A DNA stretch of 13,618 nucleotides. Source: Fidelibacterota bacterium 46_43. GTDB taxonomy: Bacteria > Fidelibacterota > Fidelibacteria > Fidelibacterales > Fidelibacteraceae. Made by a program: the position numbers and the translations under genes. The stretch covers positions 1 to 13,618 of the forward strand of contig LGGY01000149.1 of NCBI GenBank assembly GCA_001509335.1. Direction: 5' to 3'. Under the pieces are notes generated by a model. The model was not told the origin of the DNA, searched no databases, and saw only the letters and a list, made by a program, of their open reading frames with translations. Positions 1 to 6,508 of the stretch are shown here, piece after piece (positions within the stretch are counted from its first letter, which is position 1; every line of letters starts with the position of its first letter).

Positions 1-924
1 ACCGATGATAGTCTTGAGATGGTTGAAAAGGAACATCCGCAGGTACAAATCATCCGGAATCAAAAGAACCTGGGTTATGCCGGGGGTTGCAATGTGGGTG
101 TGACTCATGCACAAGGGGAATATCTTTTAATTTTAAATAATGATACCATTCACGAACCGGCCTGGATTGAAGCAATGGTTGAATGGCTGGATGCCCATCC
201 CCGTACAGCCACGGTGATGCCCAAAATTCTTTCCTACAGTCAACGGGACCGTTTTGACTATTCAGGTGCAGCAGGTGGTTTTATGGACTATTACGGTTAT
301 CCCTTTGCCAGGGGCAGACTTTTTGACTACCTTGAGACCGATCAAGGGCAATACGATACACCCATGGAAATATTCTGGTCCAGCGGAACCGCCTTCATGG
401 TCCGGAAAAAAGCATTGGACGAGAGTGGATTGTTTGATGAAACCTTTTTCGCCCACATGGAAGAAATTGACTTGCACTGGCGTTTTCATTTGCTGGGGTG
501 GTTCGCTTATTGCATCCCCGATTCAGTCATCTGGCACCATTCGGGATGGACCCTGCCTCCTGACTCCTACCGCAAAAAATACCTGAACCACCGGAACAAT
601 CTGATTATGCTTCTGGCCAATTATTCAGTGTTTTCACTGCTATGGATTGCACCGATCCGTTTCCTTCTGGATTGCCTATCGGGGGGATTTGCCCTGATCA
701 AGGGGGATTTTAAACGGATTGCTGCTCTGTTTGCAGCCTATATCTGGCTTTTATGCAATCTGCCTTACCTGGTAAAAAAACACCGGAAGCATCAATCCAT
801 GCGTAAAATCAGTGATACTCAGATCCGAAAAAAAATGATCCCATTTCCCATCCCCCTCAAAGTTTACCTTTTTGGAAAAAAAACATTTTCTGAAATCATA
901 AAAATAAAGAATTCTCCTTTATGA
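1..924 (+). CDS. Family 2 glycosyltransferase, 5'-truncated by window edge
   Basis: Reading frame 1 is open from the first base, and 307 residues are visible. The first residues, TDDSLEMV, match the stretch after the DNaS/DD nucleotide-binding motif of GT2 enzymes, so roughly the first 40 residues lie upstream and the ATG at 19 is internal. Then come NLGYAGGCNVG, the DxD-like NND at 136-144 (sugar-nucleotide/metal binding), SSGTAFMVRK and the acceptor-side FDETFFAHMEEIDLHWR, all typical of rhamnosyltransferase-like GT2 proteins. A hydrophobic or basic tail of about 100 residues (LLWIAPIRFLL, AAYIWLLCNLPYL) suggests membrane association. Family knowledge: such enzymes add a sugar to cell-surface polysaccharide or lipid-linked glycan. 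Donor and acceptor cannot be read from the sequence. The neighbours do not form a polysaccharide cluster within the window. Confidence 0.9.
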   Translation, partial: TDDSLEMVEKEHPQVQIIRNQKNLGYAGGCNVGVTHAQGEYLLILNNDTIHEPAWIEAMVEWLDAHPRTATVMPKILSYSQRDRFDYSGAAGGFMDYYGYPFARGRLFDYLETDQGQYDTPMEIFWSSGTAFMVRKKALDESGLFDETFFAHMEEIDLHWRFHLLGWFAYCIPDSVIWHHSGWTLPPDSYRKKYLNHRNNLIMLLANYSVFSLLWIAPIRFLLDCLSGGFALIKGDFKRIAALFAAYIWLLCNLPYLVKKHRKHQSMRKISDTQIRKKMIPFPIPLKVYLFGKKTFSEIIKIKNSPL

Positions 925-952
925 CCCGCTTCACTTGTAAAAAAAATAAAAC

Positions 953-969
953 CGTATAACGATATAAAT
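953..969 (+). promoter_or_regulatory. Candidate promoter motif upstream of the HPP gene
   Basis: CGTATA, four bases, then TATAAAT, ending 26 bp before the ATG at 996. The same bipartite arrangement (CGTATA-N4-nnTAAAT) stands before the genes at 5357 and 12772. TATAAA or TATAAC could serve as a -10 box. No good -35 is seen, and TTGTAA at 935-940 is badly spaced. Confidence 0.35.
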
Positions 970-977
970 GAATCATG

Positions 978-990
978 AATCACAGTGATT
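978..990. promoter_or_regulatory. 13-bp palindrome just before the HPP start codon
   Basis: AATCACAGTGATT is a perfect palindrome with 6-bp arms around one central base. It lies 5 bp upstream of the ATG at 996, where a Shine-Dalgarno sequence would be expected and is not seen. The one-base centre argues against an RNA hairpin, so if functional it is a DNA operator. It could be chance in AT-rich DNA. Confidence 0.25.
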
Positions 991-995
991 GAATA

Positions 996-1553
996 ATGGC
1001 TACGATGAAAAATCGCATATTCTATTTGAGCCGAAGTCTTCGGACTTACTGGAAATATTATTTGATGCAAACCCTTTTATCTGTATCCGTTCTTTTTATC
1101 ATCCTTTTACTTTTAACATCCCGGGATATGGTGGTGATTGCCTCTATTGGTGCCACATCCTTCATTATCTATGCCATGCCCCACGCAAAGTCTGCCATGG
1201 CCAAAGCGGTCTTGCCCAGTTATGTTGCCGGACTTGTGTTTGGATCGGTTTTTGCGCTGATTCCTGTTCATAATGTCATATTATTGGCCCTTGTTTATTC
1301 CATGTCGGTGGGATGTACTATCTTTTTCATGTTGGTCACAGACGCGAAACATCCTCCTGCAGCCAGTGTAACTCTTGGGGTAGCCCTTACGGGATTTCAA
1401 TGGGAAGTTGCTATTGCTGTCCTGGGGAGTGCCGTGATCCTCTCTATAGCTCACCATTTCAGCAAACATTTACTCCTGGATTTTTCCGGTTTTAACCCCG
1501 TGGGGAAAGAATTTACCCACAAACATGAGAATCGTTCTCAAAATCCAAGATAA
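996..1553 (+). CDS. HPP family integral membrane protein
   Basis: 185 residues. The signature is DAKHPPAASVTLGVAL, with HPPAA at residues 119-123, which is the motif that names the HPP family (PF04982). Hydrophobic segments lie at about 22-42, 45-61, 72-90, 93-113 and 124-151 (possibly two helices). An Arg/Lys/Tyr-rich N-terminus and a hydrophilic tail of about 25 residues (HKHENRSQNPR) flank them. The family is poorly characterised in bacteria. A plant chloroplast relative has been linked to nitrite transport, but nothing here shows a substrate. The start is uncertain: an in-frame TGA at 990-992 excludes longer forms, and ATG 996 or ATG 1005 are both possible, neither with a Shine-Dalgarno sequence. 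The gene is separated from the glycosyltransferase by 71 bp and appears to be transcribed on its own. Confidence 0.85.
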   Translation: MATMKNRIFYLSRSLRTYWKYYLMQTLLSVSVLFIILLLLTSRDMVVIASIGATSFIIYAMPHAKSAMAKAVLPSYVAGLVFGSVFALIPVHNVILLALVYSMSVGCTIFFMLVTDAKHPPAASVTLGVALTGFQWEVAIAVLGSAVILSIAHHFSKHLLLDFSGFNPVGKEFTHKHENRSQNPR

Positions 1554-1556
1554 AAA

Positions 1557-1599
1557 CGAGAAAAAAATCACGATTCAAGGTTTTTAATCGAGAAAAAAA
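1557..1599. repeat. Two direct copies of CGAGAAAAAAA, 32 bp apart
   Basis: Identical 11-mers at 1557-1567 and 1589-1599 lie in the gap between the HPP gene and the hydrogenase operon. The 32-bp spacing is close to three helical turns. They may be A-tract (UP-like) elements or chance low-complexity sequence. Confidence 0.3.
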
Positions 1600-1616
1600 G
1601 GATTATTTCTTGGGTA

Positions 1617-1676
1617 ATTATTGGGGGAATAATACATTCTTGTGTTGATAATTCTCAAGTTTTAAACACATAAAAT
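1617..1676 (+). promoter_or_regulatory. Putative promoter/operator region of the hydrogenase operon
   Basis: Three nested symmetries are visible. ATTATT-GGGGG-AATAAT occupies 1617-1633. TTGAT-AATT-CTCAA at 1645-1658 is one mismatch from the FNR/CRP-type site TTGAT-N4-ATCAA. TGTGTT (1641-1646) and AACACA (1665-1670) form an outer inverted repeat. TTGATA at 1645-1650 could be a -35, with CATAAA at 1669-1674 (18-bp spacing) or TAAAAT at 1671-1676 as -10. If so, the FNR-like site overlaps the -35 and would suit a repressor. The assignment is inference from sequence only. Confidence 0.35.
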
Positions 1677-1700
1677 TGAAATGAAGAAAGGGATGGTTTC

Positions 1701-2159
1701 ATGCAAGGATCGGAAAACATTGTCCGGAAAGCCGTCAGGAAATACGGCAAGGGTCGTGAGAACCTTCTGCCCATTCTTCAGATGGTACGGAAAGAACACA
1801 ATTACCTGTCTGAAGATCAGTTGCGCGAGATTGCCACGGAGATGGATCTCTCATCGGCCGATGTATATGGAGTGGCGACATTTTATTCCTTTATGGATAT
1901 GCAGCCCAAAGGGAAGAATATTATTCGGATTTGTAAAACCATTACCTGTTTCATGAAGGGTAAGGATTCGATTGTCTCTGTTTTGGAAGACGCCCTGGGT
2001 ATCAAGATGGGTGAAACAACACCGGACCGGAAGTTCAGTCTTCTGGAGGCAAACTGTATCGGCTGGTGCCACAAAGGGCCTGCTATGCTGATCAACGACA
2101 AAGTGTATACAGAGTTAACCCCTGAAAAAGCCATCCAGGCTTTAGATGAATACATGTAA
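1701..2159 (+). CDS. hydC: NADH-linked [FeFe]-hydrogenase, gamma subunit (NuoE-like, [2Fe-2S])
   Basis: 152 residues, the usual length for the NuoE/HydC family (thioredoxin-like [2Fe-2S] ferredoxin, PF01257). An N-terminal helical part has the family pattern VYGVATFYSFM (about 55-65). The four cluster ligands are C78 and C83 (C-x4-C, CKTITC) and C119 and C123 (C-x3-C, CIGWC). In the complex this subunit sits beside the FMN subunit HydB and helps pass electrons between NAD(H) and the Fe-S chain. The start at ATG 1701 is supported by AAAGGG at about 1687-1692. A longer reading from 1681 is in a different frame. It is the first gene of the operon, with hydB following after 10 bp. It could in principle belong to a NADH dehydrogenase or formate dehydrogenase, but the hydA gene downstream settles the assignment. 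Confidence 0.95.
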   Translation: MQGSENIVRKAVRKYGKGRENLLPILQMVRKEHNYLSEDQLREIATEMDLSSADVYGVATFYSFMDMQPKGKNIIRICKTITCFMKGKDSIVSVLEDALGIKMGETTPDRKFSLLEANCIGWCHKGPAMLINDKVYTELTPEKAIQALDEYM

Positions 2160-2169
2160 GGAGACGACC

Positions 2170-3360
2170 ATGGTCATGACACGTGAAGAAAAACTGGCCA
2201 GGATCAATGCCCATCAGGAACGGGTTAATCTGATTTTTGAAAAGATTGATTCGCTTGGACTGTTGGAAAAGGTCATGAAGCTGGAAAATAGCAAGATTTT
2301 GGAATATATCAAAGAATCCGGCCTGAAAGGCCGGGGTGGTGCCGGCTTTCCCACCTACTTGAAGTGGAAACTGGCTGCAGATCAGAAAAGTGACATGAAG
2401 TATGTGATCTGTAATGCCGATGAAGGAGAGCCCGGGACATTCAAAGACCGGAAAATCCTGGAAGAACAGGCAGACAAGGTCTTTACCGGTATGGCAATTT
2501 GCGCCAAGGTCATTGGAGCCCCTGAAGGATATGTCTATTTACGGGGCGAATACAATTATCTGGCCCCTTTGCTGACAACGAAGATGAATGCTTTCAATGA
2601 AGAGATGAATCAATTGGGACTCAATTTTACACTAAAGCTTCGGAGCGGCAGCGGTGCCTACATCTGCGGTGAGGAAACAGCCCTGATTGAATCCATGGAA
2701 GGATACCGGGGAGAAGCCCGGAACAAACCGCCTTATCCCGTGGAAAAAGGGTATTTGGGCAAACCCACCGTGATTAACAATGTGGAAACCTTGGTCTATT
2801 GTACGATGATCGTTCTGAATGAAGGGGGAAAATTCAAGACTTTCGGGACAGAAATATCCACCGGATCCAAGGTGTTTTCCGTATCCGGTGATGCCGATGT
2901 GGAAGGAATTTACGAACTGGAACTGGGTATGACCATTCAGGAATTTGTGGATCTGTTTGGAGACGGAGATACCAAAGCTGTCCAGGTCGGGGGTGCTTCC
3001 GGATTCTGTGTCCCCCGGAAGAAGTTTAAAGAAACGATTATCGGCTTTGAAGGGGTCCCCACCGGTGGATCCATGATGCTCTTCAACAGCACTCGTTCCA
3101 TGTATCATATTCTGATGAATTACATGGAATTCATGCAGGAAGAATCCTGTGGCCAGTGCACTCCCTGCCGTGTGGGATGCCAGCAATTGGTAAAGGGAAT
3201 CCAGGCGATCAAGCACAAAAAGCGCTCCGCCACCTACCTGGATGAACTGGTTAAACTGGCTAAATCCATGCGGGTCGCATCGAAATGTGGGCTTGGTCAG
3301 AGTGTCGCCAATCCTTTTATTTCGATTGTTGAAAATTTTCGTGAAGAAATTATCTATTAA
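2170..3360 (+). CDS. hydB: NADH-linked [FeFe]-hydrogenase, beta subunit (NuoF-like, FMN/NADH), compact form
   Basis: 396 residues. The FMN/NADH-binding core of the NuoF/51-kDa family is complete: GRGGAGFPTYLKW (54-66), ICNADEGEPGTFKDR (80-94) and GAYICGEETALIESMEG (162-178). The [4Fe-4S] site follows the pattern ESCGQCTPCRVG, with C327, C330, C333 and distal C373, plus an extra C337. The protein ends 23 residues after C373. It therefore has neither the N-terminal thioredoxin-like [2Fe-2S] domain nor the C-terminal 2x[4Fe-4S] ferredoxin domain found in Thermotoga-type HydB (over 600 residues). The start at 2170 is chosen over the in-frame ATG 2146 because AAGGAG at 2158-2163 lies 6 bp before it and the longer form would overlap hydC. 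Role: exchanges electrons with NAD(H) in the soluble HydABC complex. Without an enzyme assay, bifurcating versus simple NADH dependence is open. Confidence 0.95.
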   Translation: MVMTREEKLARINAHQERVNLIFEKIDSLGLLEKVMKLENSKILEYIKESGLKGRGGAGFPTYLKWKLAADQKSDMKYVICNADEGEPGTFKDRKILEEQADKVFTGMAICAKVIGAPEGYVYLRGEYNYLAPLLTTKMNAFNEEMNQLGLNFTLKLRSGSGAYICGEETALIESMEGYRGEARNKPPYPVEKGYLGKPTVINNVETLVYCTMIVLNEGGKFKTFGTEISTGSKVFSVSGDADVEGIYELELGMTIQEFVDLFGDGDTKAVQVGGASGFCVPRKKFKETIIGFEGVPTGGSMMLFNSTRSMYHILMNYMEFMQEESCGQCTPCRVGCQQLVKGIQAIKHKKRSATYLDELVKLAKSMRVASKCGLGQSVANPFISIVENFREEIIY

Positions 3361-3374
3361 TCCCGGAGGAATCC

Positions 3375-5168
3375 ATGAGTGAAAATATACAAAAAATGAT
3401 TTCTGTAACTATCGATGGTACCCCGGTATCCCTGCCGGAGAATACCACGATCCTGGATGCAGCAAAATTGCTGGGTGTACACATTCCAACACTTTGCCAT
3501 CATGAAGATCTCTGTGTTGCAGGCAACTGCCGGGTCTGTATGGTGGAAGTAAAAGGATCACGGACCCTTCAGGCTTCCTGTGCCACACCGGTGGCTGAAG
3601 GGATGGAAATATATACCAACAGTCGTCTGGTGCGGACAGCCCGGAAGCACGTGATTGAATTATTGCTGAGTGAACACCGGGGAGACTGCCTCCGGTGTTA
3701 TCGCAACGGGAACTGTGAACTGCAGGCCCTGGCCAATGAATATCGGATCGATCAGGGCGTTTTCATTGATCTTCATAAAGAGGATCAGGTAGATATCTCA
3801 TCACCGGCGATTCAGAAAGATGACAGCAAATGTATCCGTTGTCAGCGCTGTGTCAGAGCCTGTACCGAACTTCAGTCTGTCAGTGCCCTCTGTGTCGCTC
3901 ATAAAGGGGCGGATATGCGCATCACAACTTTCTGGGATAAAGCCCTGTCCTATGTGGTGTGTACCAATTGTGGACAGTGTGTAACTCATTGTCCCACAGG
4001 AGCTCTCACAGAACGGAACTATGTGGAAGATGTGTGGGATGCCATTTATGATCCCACAAAACATGTAGTTGTCCAAACTGCACCGGCTATCAGGGTCTCT
4101 ATTGGTGAAGAAGTGGGGCTTGAGCCCGGCCAGCGTGTGACCAAAAAACTGGTAACAGCCTTGCGCCGCCTTGGTTTTGACAGTGTGCTTGATACGGATT
4201 TTACCGCAGACCTGACGATTATAGAAGAAGGGAATGAATTGCTCCAACGATTGACCCAAGCGATCCGGGATAAAGAAGATGTGGCTTTGCCCATGATCAC
4301 ATCCTGTTCACCCGGCTGGATCAAATATATCGAACATGAATTCAGCAACCATCTGGACCACCTTTCCACCTGTAAATCACCTCAGCAGATGTTTGGGCCT
4401 CTAGCCAAAACCTACTATGCTGAAAAAATCGGTGTGGATCCAAAAGATATGGTGGTTGTATCCATTATGCCCTGCACGGCCAAGAAGTTTGAAGCAGCCC
4501 GGCCTGAAATGATGGCCAGCGGCCTCAGAGATGTAGATTATGTGTTAACAACCCGTGAGCTGGGACTCATGATTCGTCAGGCCGGTATAGATTTTACAAA
4601 ACTTGAAGAAGGGGATTATGATTCCATTCTGGGGAAATCCACCGGCGCCGGTGCAATTTTCGGTGCAACCGGCGGCGTGATGGAAGCAGCTCTCCGTACC
4701 GCGTATGAACTTATTACCGGACGGGAAATTCCGTTCGAAAACCTGAACATCAAACCAGTTCGCGGCCTGAGCGGCGTGAAAGAAGCCACCCTGAAAATTG
4801 AAGGGACTCTTGAAAAATATAAGTTTCTGGAAGGAGTAGAGCTGAAAGTCGCCATCGGTCATGGGCTGGCCAATGCCCGGAAAATCATGAAACAACTGGA
4901 AAACGGCGAATCTCCCTACCATTTCATCGAAATTATGGCCTGCCCCGGCGGATGTATCGGCGGTGGAGGACAACCCATTCCCACGACCGATGAAATCCGG
5001 ATGAAACGGGCAAATGCCATCTATGATGAAGATGAGAAAATGCAATACCGAAAATCTCATGAAAACCCGGAAATCATCGGGATCTATAAGGATTTTCTTA
5101 AAGAGCCTTTAGGCCATAAATCTCATGAACTTTTACATACAACATACGTAAAAAGAGAAAAGAACTAA
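3375..5168 (+). CDS. hydA: [FeFe]-hydrogenase catalytic subunit (H-cluster, M3-type domain layout)
   Basis: 597 residues. Domains in order: plant-type [2Fe-2S] (C41, C52, C55, C69); His-Cys [4Fe-4S] (H101, C105, C108, C114); two-cluster ferredoxin (C153, C156, C159, C163 and C196, C199, C202, C206); H-cluster domain with L1 TSCSPGW (309-315), L2 MPCTAKKFE (365-373) and L3 MACPGGCIGGGGQP with C523 and C527; then the small-subunit-like tail ending GHKSHELLHTTYV. It reduces protons to H2 or oxidises H2, with electrons passing through HydB and HydC to NAD(H). L1 has Ser312 where most enzymes have the second Cys of TSCCP (see findings). The C-terminal extra [2Fe-2S] domain of Thermotoga HydA is absent. 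GGAGG at 3365-3369 lies 5 bp before the ATG. The maturation genes hydE, hydF and hydG are not in the window. Confidence 0.96.
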   Translation: MSENIQKMISVTIDGTPVSLPENTTILDAAKLLGVHIPTLCHHEDLCVAGNCRVCMVEVKGSRTLQASCATPVAEGMEIYTNSRLVRTARKHVIELLLSEHRGDCLRCYRNGNCELQALANEYRIDQGVFIDLHKEDQVDISSPAIQKDDSKCIRCQRCVRACTELQSVSALCVAHKGADMRITTFWDKALSYVVCTNCGQCVTHCPTGALTERNYVEDVWDAIYDPTKHVVVQTAPAIRVSIGEEVGLEPGQRVTKKLVTALRRLGFDSVLDTDFTADLTIIEEGNELLQRLTQAIRDKEDVALPMITSCSPGWIKYIEHEFSNHLDHLSTCKSPQQMFGPLAKTYYAEKIGVDPKDMVVVSIMPCTAKKFEAARPEMMASGLRDVDYVLTTRELGLMIRQAGIDFTKLEEGDYDSILGKSTGAGAIFGATGGVMEAALRTAYELITGREIPFENLNIKPVRGLSGVKEATLKIEGTLEKYKFLEGVELKVAIGHGLANARKIMKQLENGESPYHFIEIMACPGGCIGGGGQPIPTTDEIRMKRANAIYDEDEKMQYRKSHENPEIIGIYKDFLKEPLGHKSHELLHTTYVKREKN

Positions 5169-5192
5169 ATATTTTCCCATCCCCCAACCCCA

Positions 5193-5222
5193 GAACGAGG
5201 GCCGGGTAACCGGCCCTCGTTC
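5193..5222 (+). terminator. 13-bp perfect hairpin after hydA, without U-tract
   Basis: Arms GAACGAGGGCCGG (5193-5205) and CCGGCCCTCGTTC (5210-5222) are exact complements around a GTAA loop, which as RNA is a GNRA tetraloop. It starts 24 bp after the hydA stop. There is no U-run directly after it (ACTTTCAGG), so it may be an mRNA 3'-end stabiliser or a terminator of a U-independent kind rather than a classical intrinsic terminator. Confidence 0.6.
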
Positions 5223-5289
5223 ACTTTCAGGATGGTTTTTCCTGCTGAAACATCGTATCCCGAAAGCCTGAATTCTACGAGAAGAAGGT

Positions 5290-5311
5290 AAAGGGTTACC
5301 CTTTTATTTTT
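5290..5311 (+). terminator. Weak U-tailed hairpin, possible intrinsic terminator
   Basis: AAAGGG and CCCTTT (6 bp) flank a TTA loop, followed by TTATTTTT. It lies 12 bp before the candidate promoter of the next gene, so it could end hyd transcription. The stem is short. Confidence 0.4.
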
Positions 5312-5323
5312 CCTGATCCTCTT

Positions 5324-5340
5324 CGTATATTCCGGTAAAT
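5324..5340 (+). promoter_or_regulatory. Candidate promoter motif upstream of the glycosidase gene
   Basis: CGTATA-TTCC-GGTAAAT, preceded by CTT. The 11-mer CTTCGTATATT (5321-5331) is identical to 12731-12741 in front of the DUF2147 gene. TATATT could be the -10, with no clear -35. The motif ends 16 bp before the ATG at 5357. Confidence 0.4.
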
Positions 5341-5356
5341 CATCGGAGTAATCACT

Positions 5357-6508
5357 ATGTCTTTAAAAAAATATCTTCTCCTTATTTTAAGTTTTTCTGT
5401 TTTTTGCGCCTGTCTGTCCGGGGCTCCAAAAGGTAAACAGATAGCCCCGGGTGTTTGGTACTTTCACGACCGTCAGGAATCTATCCCCTGGGATATCCAC
5501 GTGGTGACGGTATGCCTTTCAAATCCTGCAGTAACTGTGGAAACGATGAAAGCAGGCAATCAGCTTCGGGCCCTGGAAAAGACATCCTCCATGGTTTCCC
5601 GATTCAGGGGGAATGTTGTGGCGGCTGTGAATGCTGACTTTTTTCAGGGCGATGGCATGCCTGTCGGTGCTCAGGTGATTCAGGGAGAATTGATCAAAAA
5701 TCCAACAAACCGGTCCGTTTTTGGTATAACGGATGCAAAGGAACCATTTATTCATATTGTTGATCTCGATGCCTTTCTTTTAACACCGGACAATATCAGT
5801 TATGAAATCAGTCATGTCAACGGAGCAAGAAACAAAGATAATCTGGTCATGTTTACACCCTATATGGGTTCCGAATCTCCGGCAAACCGGTGGGGAACCG
5901 AGATGTCTGCCCGGTGCCTTGAAGGATATGCCGTCAATGATTGGTTTCAGGTTGTGATAACTGAAAAATCGGGTTTATCGGGGCCTTTAAAGAAATCTAC
6001 TGTCATACCTGAGGATGGGATAGTATTATCTGCTCATGGAAAAGCCAAGCGGTTTGCCGACAGGCATATTGAAGAAGGAGATACCTTGAATCTGATACTC
6101 CGGCTTCTACCTGTGGAAGATCCGATTTTTACCCTGGTAGGAGGAATCCCCCGCATCATAAGAGATGGTGAAATTTCCATTGAACATATGGAAGAGAATC
6201 TATACGAGGAATTCAGGACAACCCGTCATCCACGGACGGCTGTTGCTTTTGATAAAACCAAAGACACTTTGTATCTGATGGCAGTGGATGGACGCCAACC
6301 CCGGCATAGTGTGGGGATGTCCCTGGATGAACTGGCTGATTATTTGAAAAAGCTTGGTGCTCATCAGGCCTTAAACCTGGATGGCGGTGGATCCACCACC
6401 ATGATAGTTCAGGGAAAAGTTGTGAACAACCCATCTGATGCTATAGGAGAACGATCTGTAACCAACGCGTTGCTGATTGTCACACGCGACTCAAATCCAG
6501 TTCAGTGA
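5357..6508 (+). CDS. Secreted phosphodiester glycosidase family protein (NAGPA-like)
   Basis: 383 residues. The N-terminus is a Sec signal (KK followed by YLLLILSFSVFCACLSGA). Cleavage is probably near residue 23. The Cys residues at 17 and 19 do not make a good lipobox, so a lipoprotein is possible but less likely. The mature part matches PF09992, the domain of mammalian N-acetylglucosamine-1-phosphodiester alpha-N-acetylglucosaminidase: AAVNADFFQ (89-97), HPRTAVAFD, LMAVDGRQ, GMSLDELADYL and the signature LNLDGGGSTTM with D342 and G343-345. The inferred role is hydrolysis of a sugar-phosphodiester in the envelope or outside it. The natural substrate in bacteria is generally unknown. GGAG at 5345-5348 lies 8 bp before the ATG. 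The stop overlaps the 3' end of the convergent CPBP gene by 18 bp. Confidence 0.88.
   Translation: MSLKKYLLLILSFSVFCACLSGAPKGKQIAPGVWYFHDRQESIPWDIHVVTVCLSNPAVTVETMKAGNQLRALEKTSSMVSRFRGNVVAAVNADFFQGDGMPVGAQVIQGELIKNPTNRSVFGITDAKEPFIHIVDLDAFLLTPDNISYEISHVNGARNKDNLVMFTPYMGSESPANRWGTEMSARCLEGYAVNDWFQVVITEKSGLSGPLKKSTVIPEDGIVLSAHGKAKRFADRHIEEGDTLNLILRLLPVEDPIFTLVGGIPRIIRDGEISIEHMEENLYEEFRTTRHPRTAVAFDKTKDTLYLMAVDGRQPRHSVGMSLDELADYLKKLGAHQALNLDGGGSTTMIVQGKVVNNPSDAIGERSVTNALLIVTRDSNPVQ

Noticed and set aside
1527..1540. GAGAA-TCG-TTCTC hairpin at the end of the HPP gene as terminator
   Set aside because: It lies inside the coding sequence before the stop at 1551-1553 and has no U-run after it.
1640..1670. 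Rex operator before hydC
   Set aside because: TGTGTT and AACACA are 18 bp apart, whereas Rex sites are compact 18-bp palindromes. The fit is poor.
1681..1956. Open frame starting at ATG 1681
   Set aside because: It overlaps hydC in another frame. The NuoE cysteine pattern and the AAAGGG before 1701 support hydC.
2146..2169. Longer hydB start at ATG 2146
   Set aside because: It would overlap the hydC end. The AAGGAG at 2158-2163 is correctly spaced for ATG 2170, and the added residues are not family-like.
2632..3216. 194-codon minus-strand open frame inside hydB
   Set aside because: hydB is unambiguous here, and the antisense translation has no domain-like pattern or upstream signal.
4545..5060. 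171-codon minus-strand open frame inside hydA
   Set aside because: It is the shadow of the H-cluster domain coding region, and the composition is that of an antisense frame.
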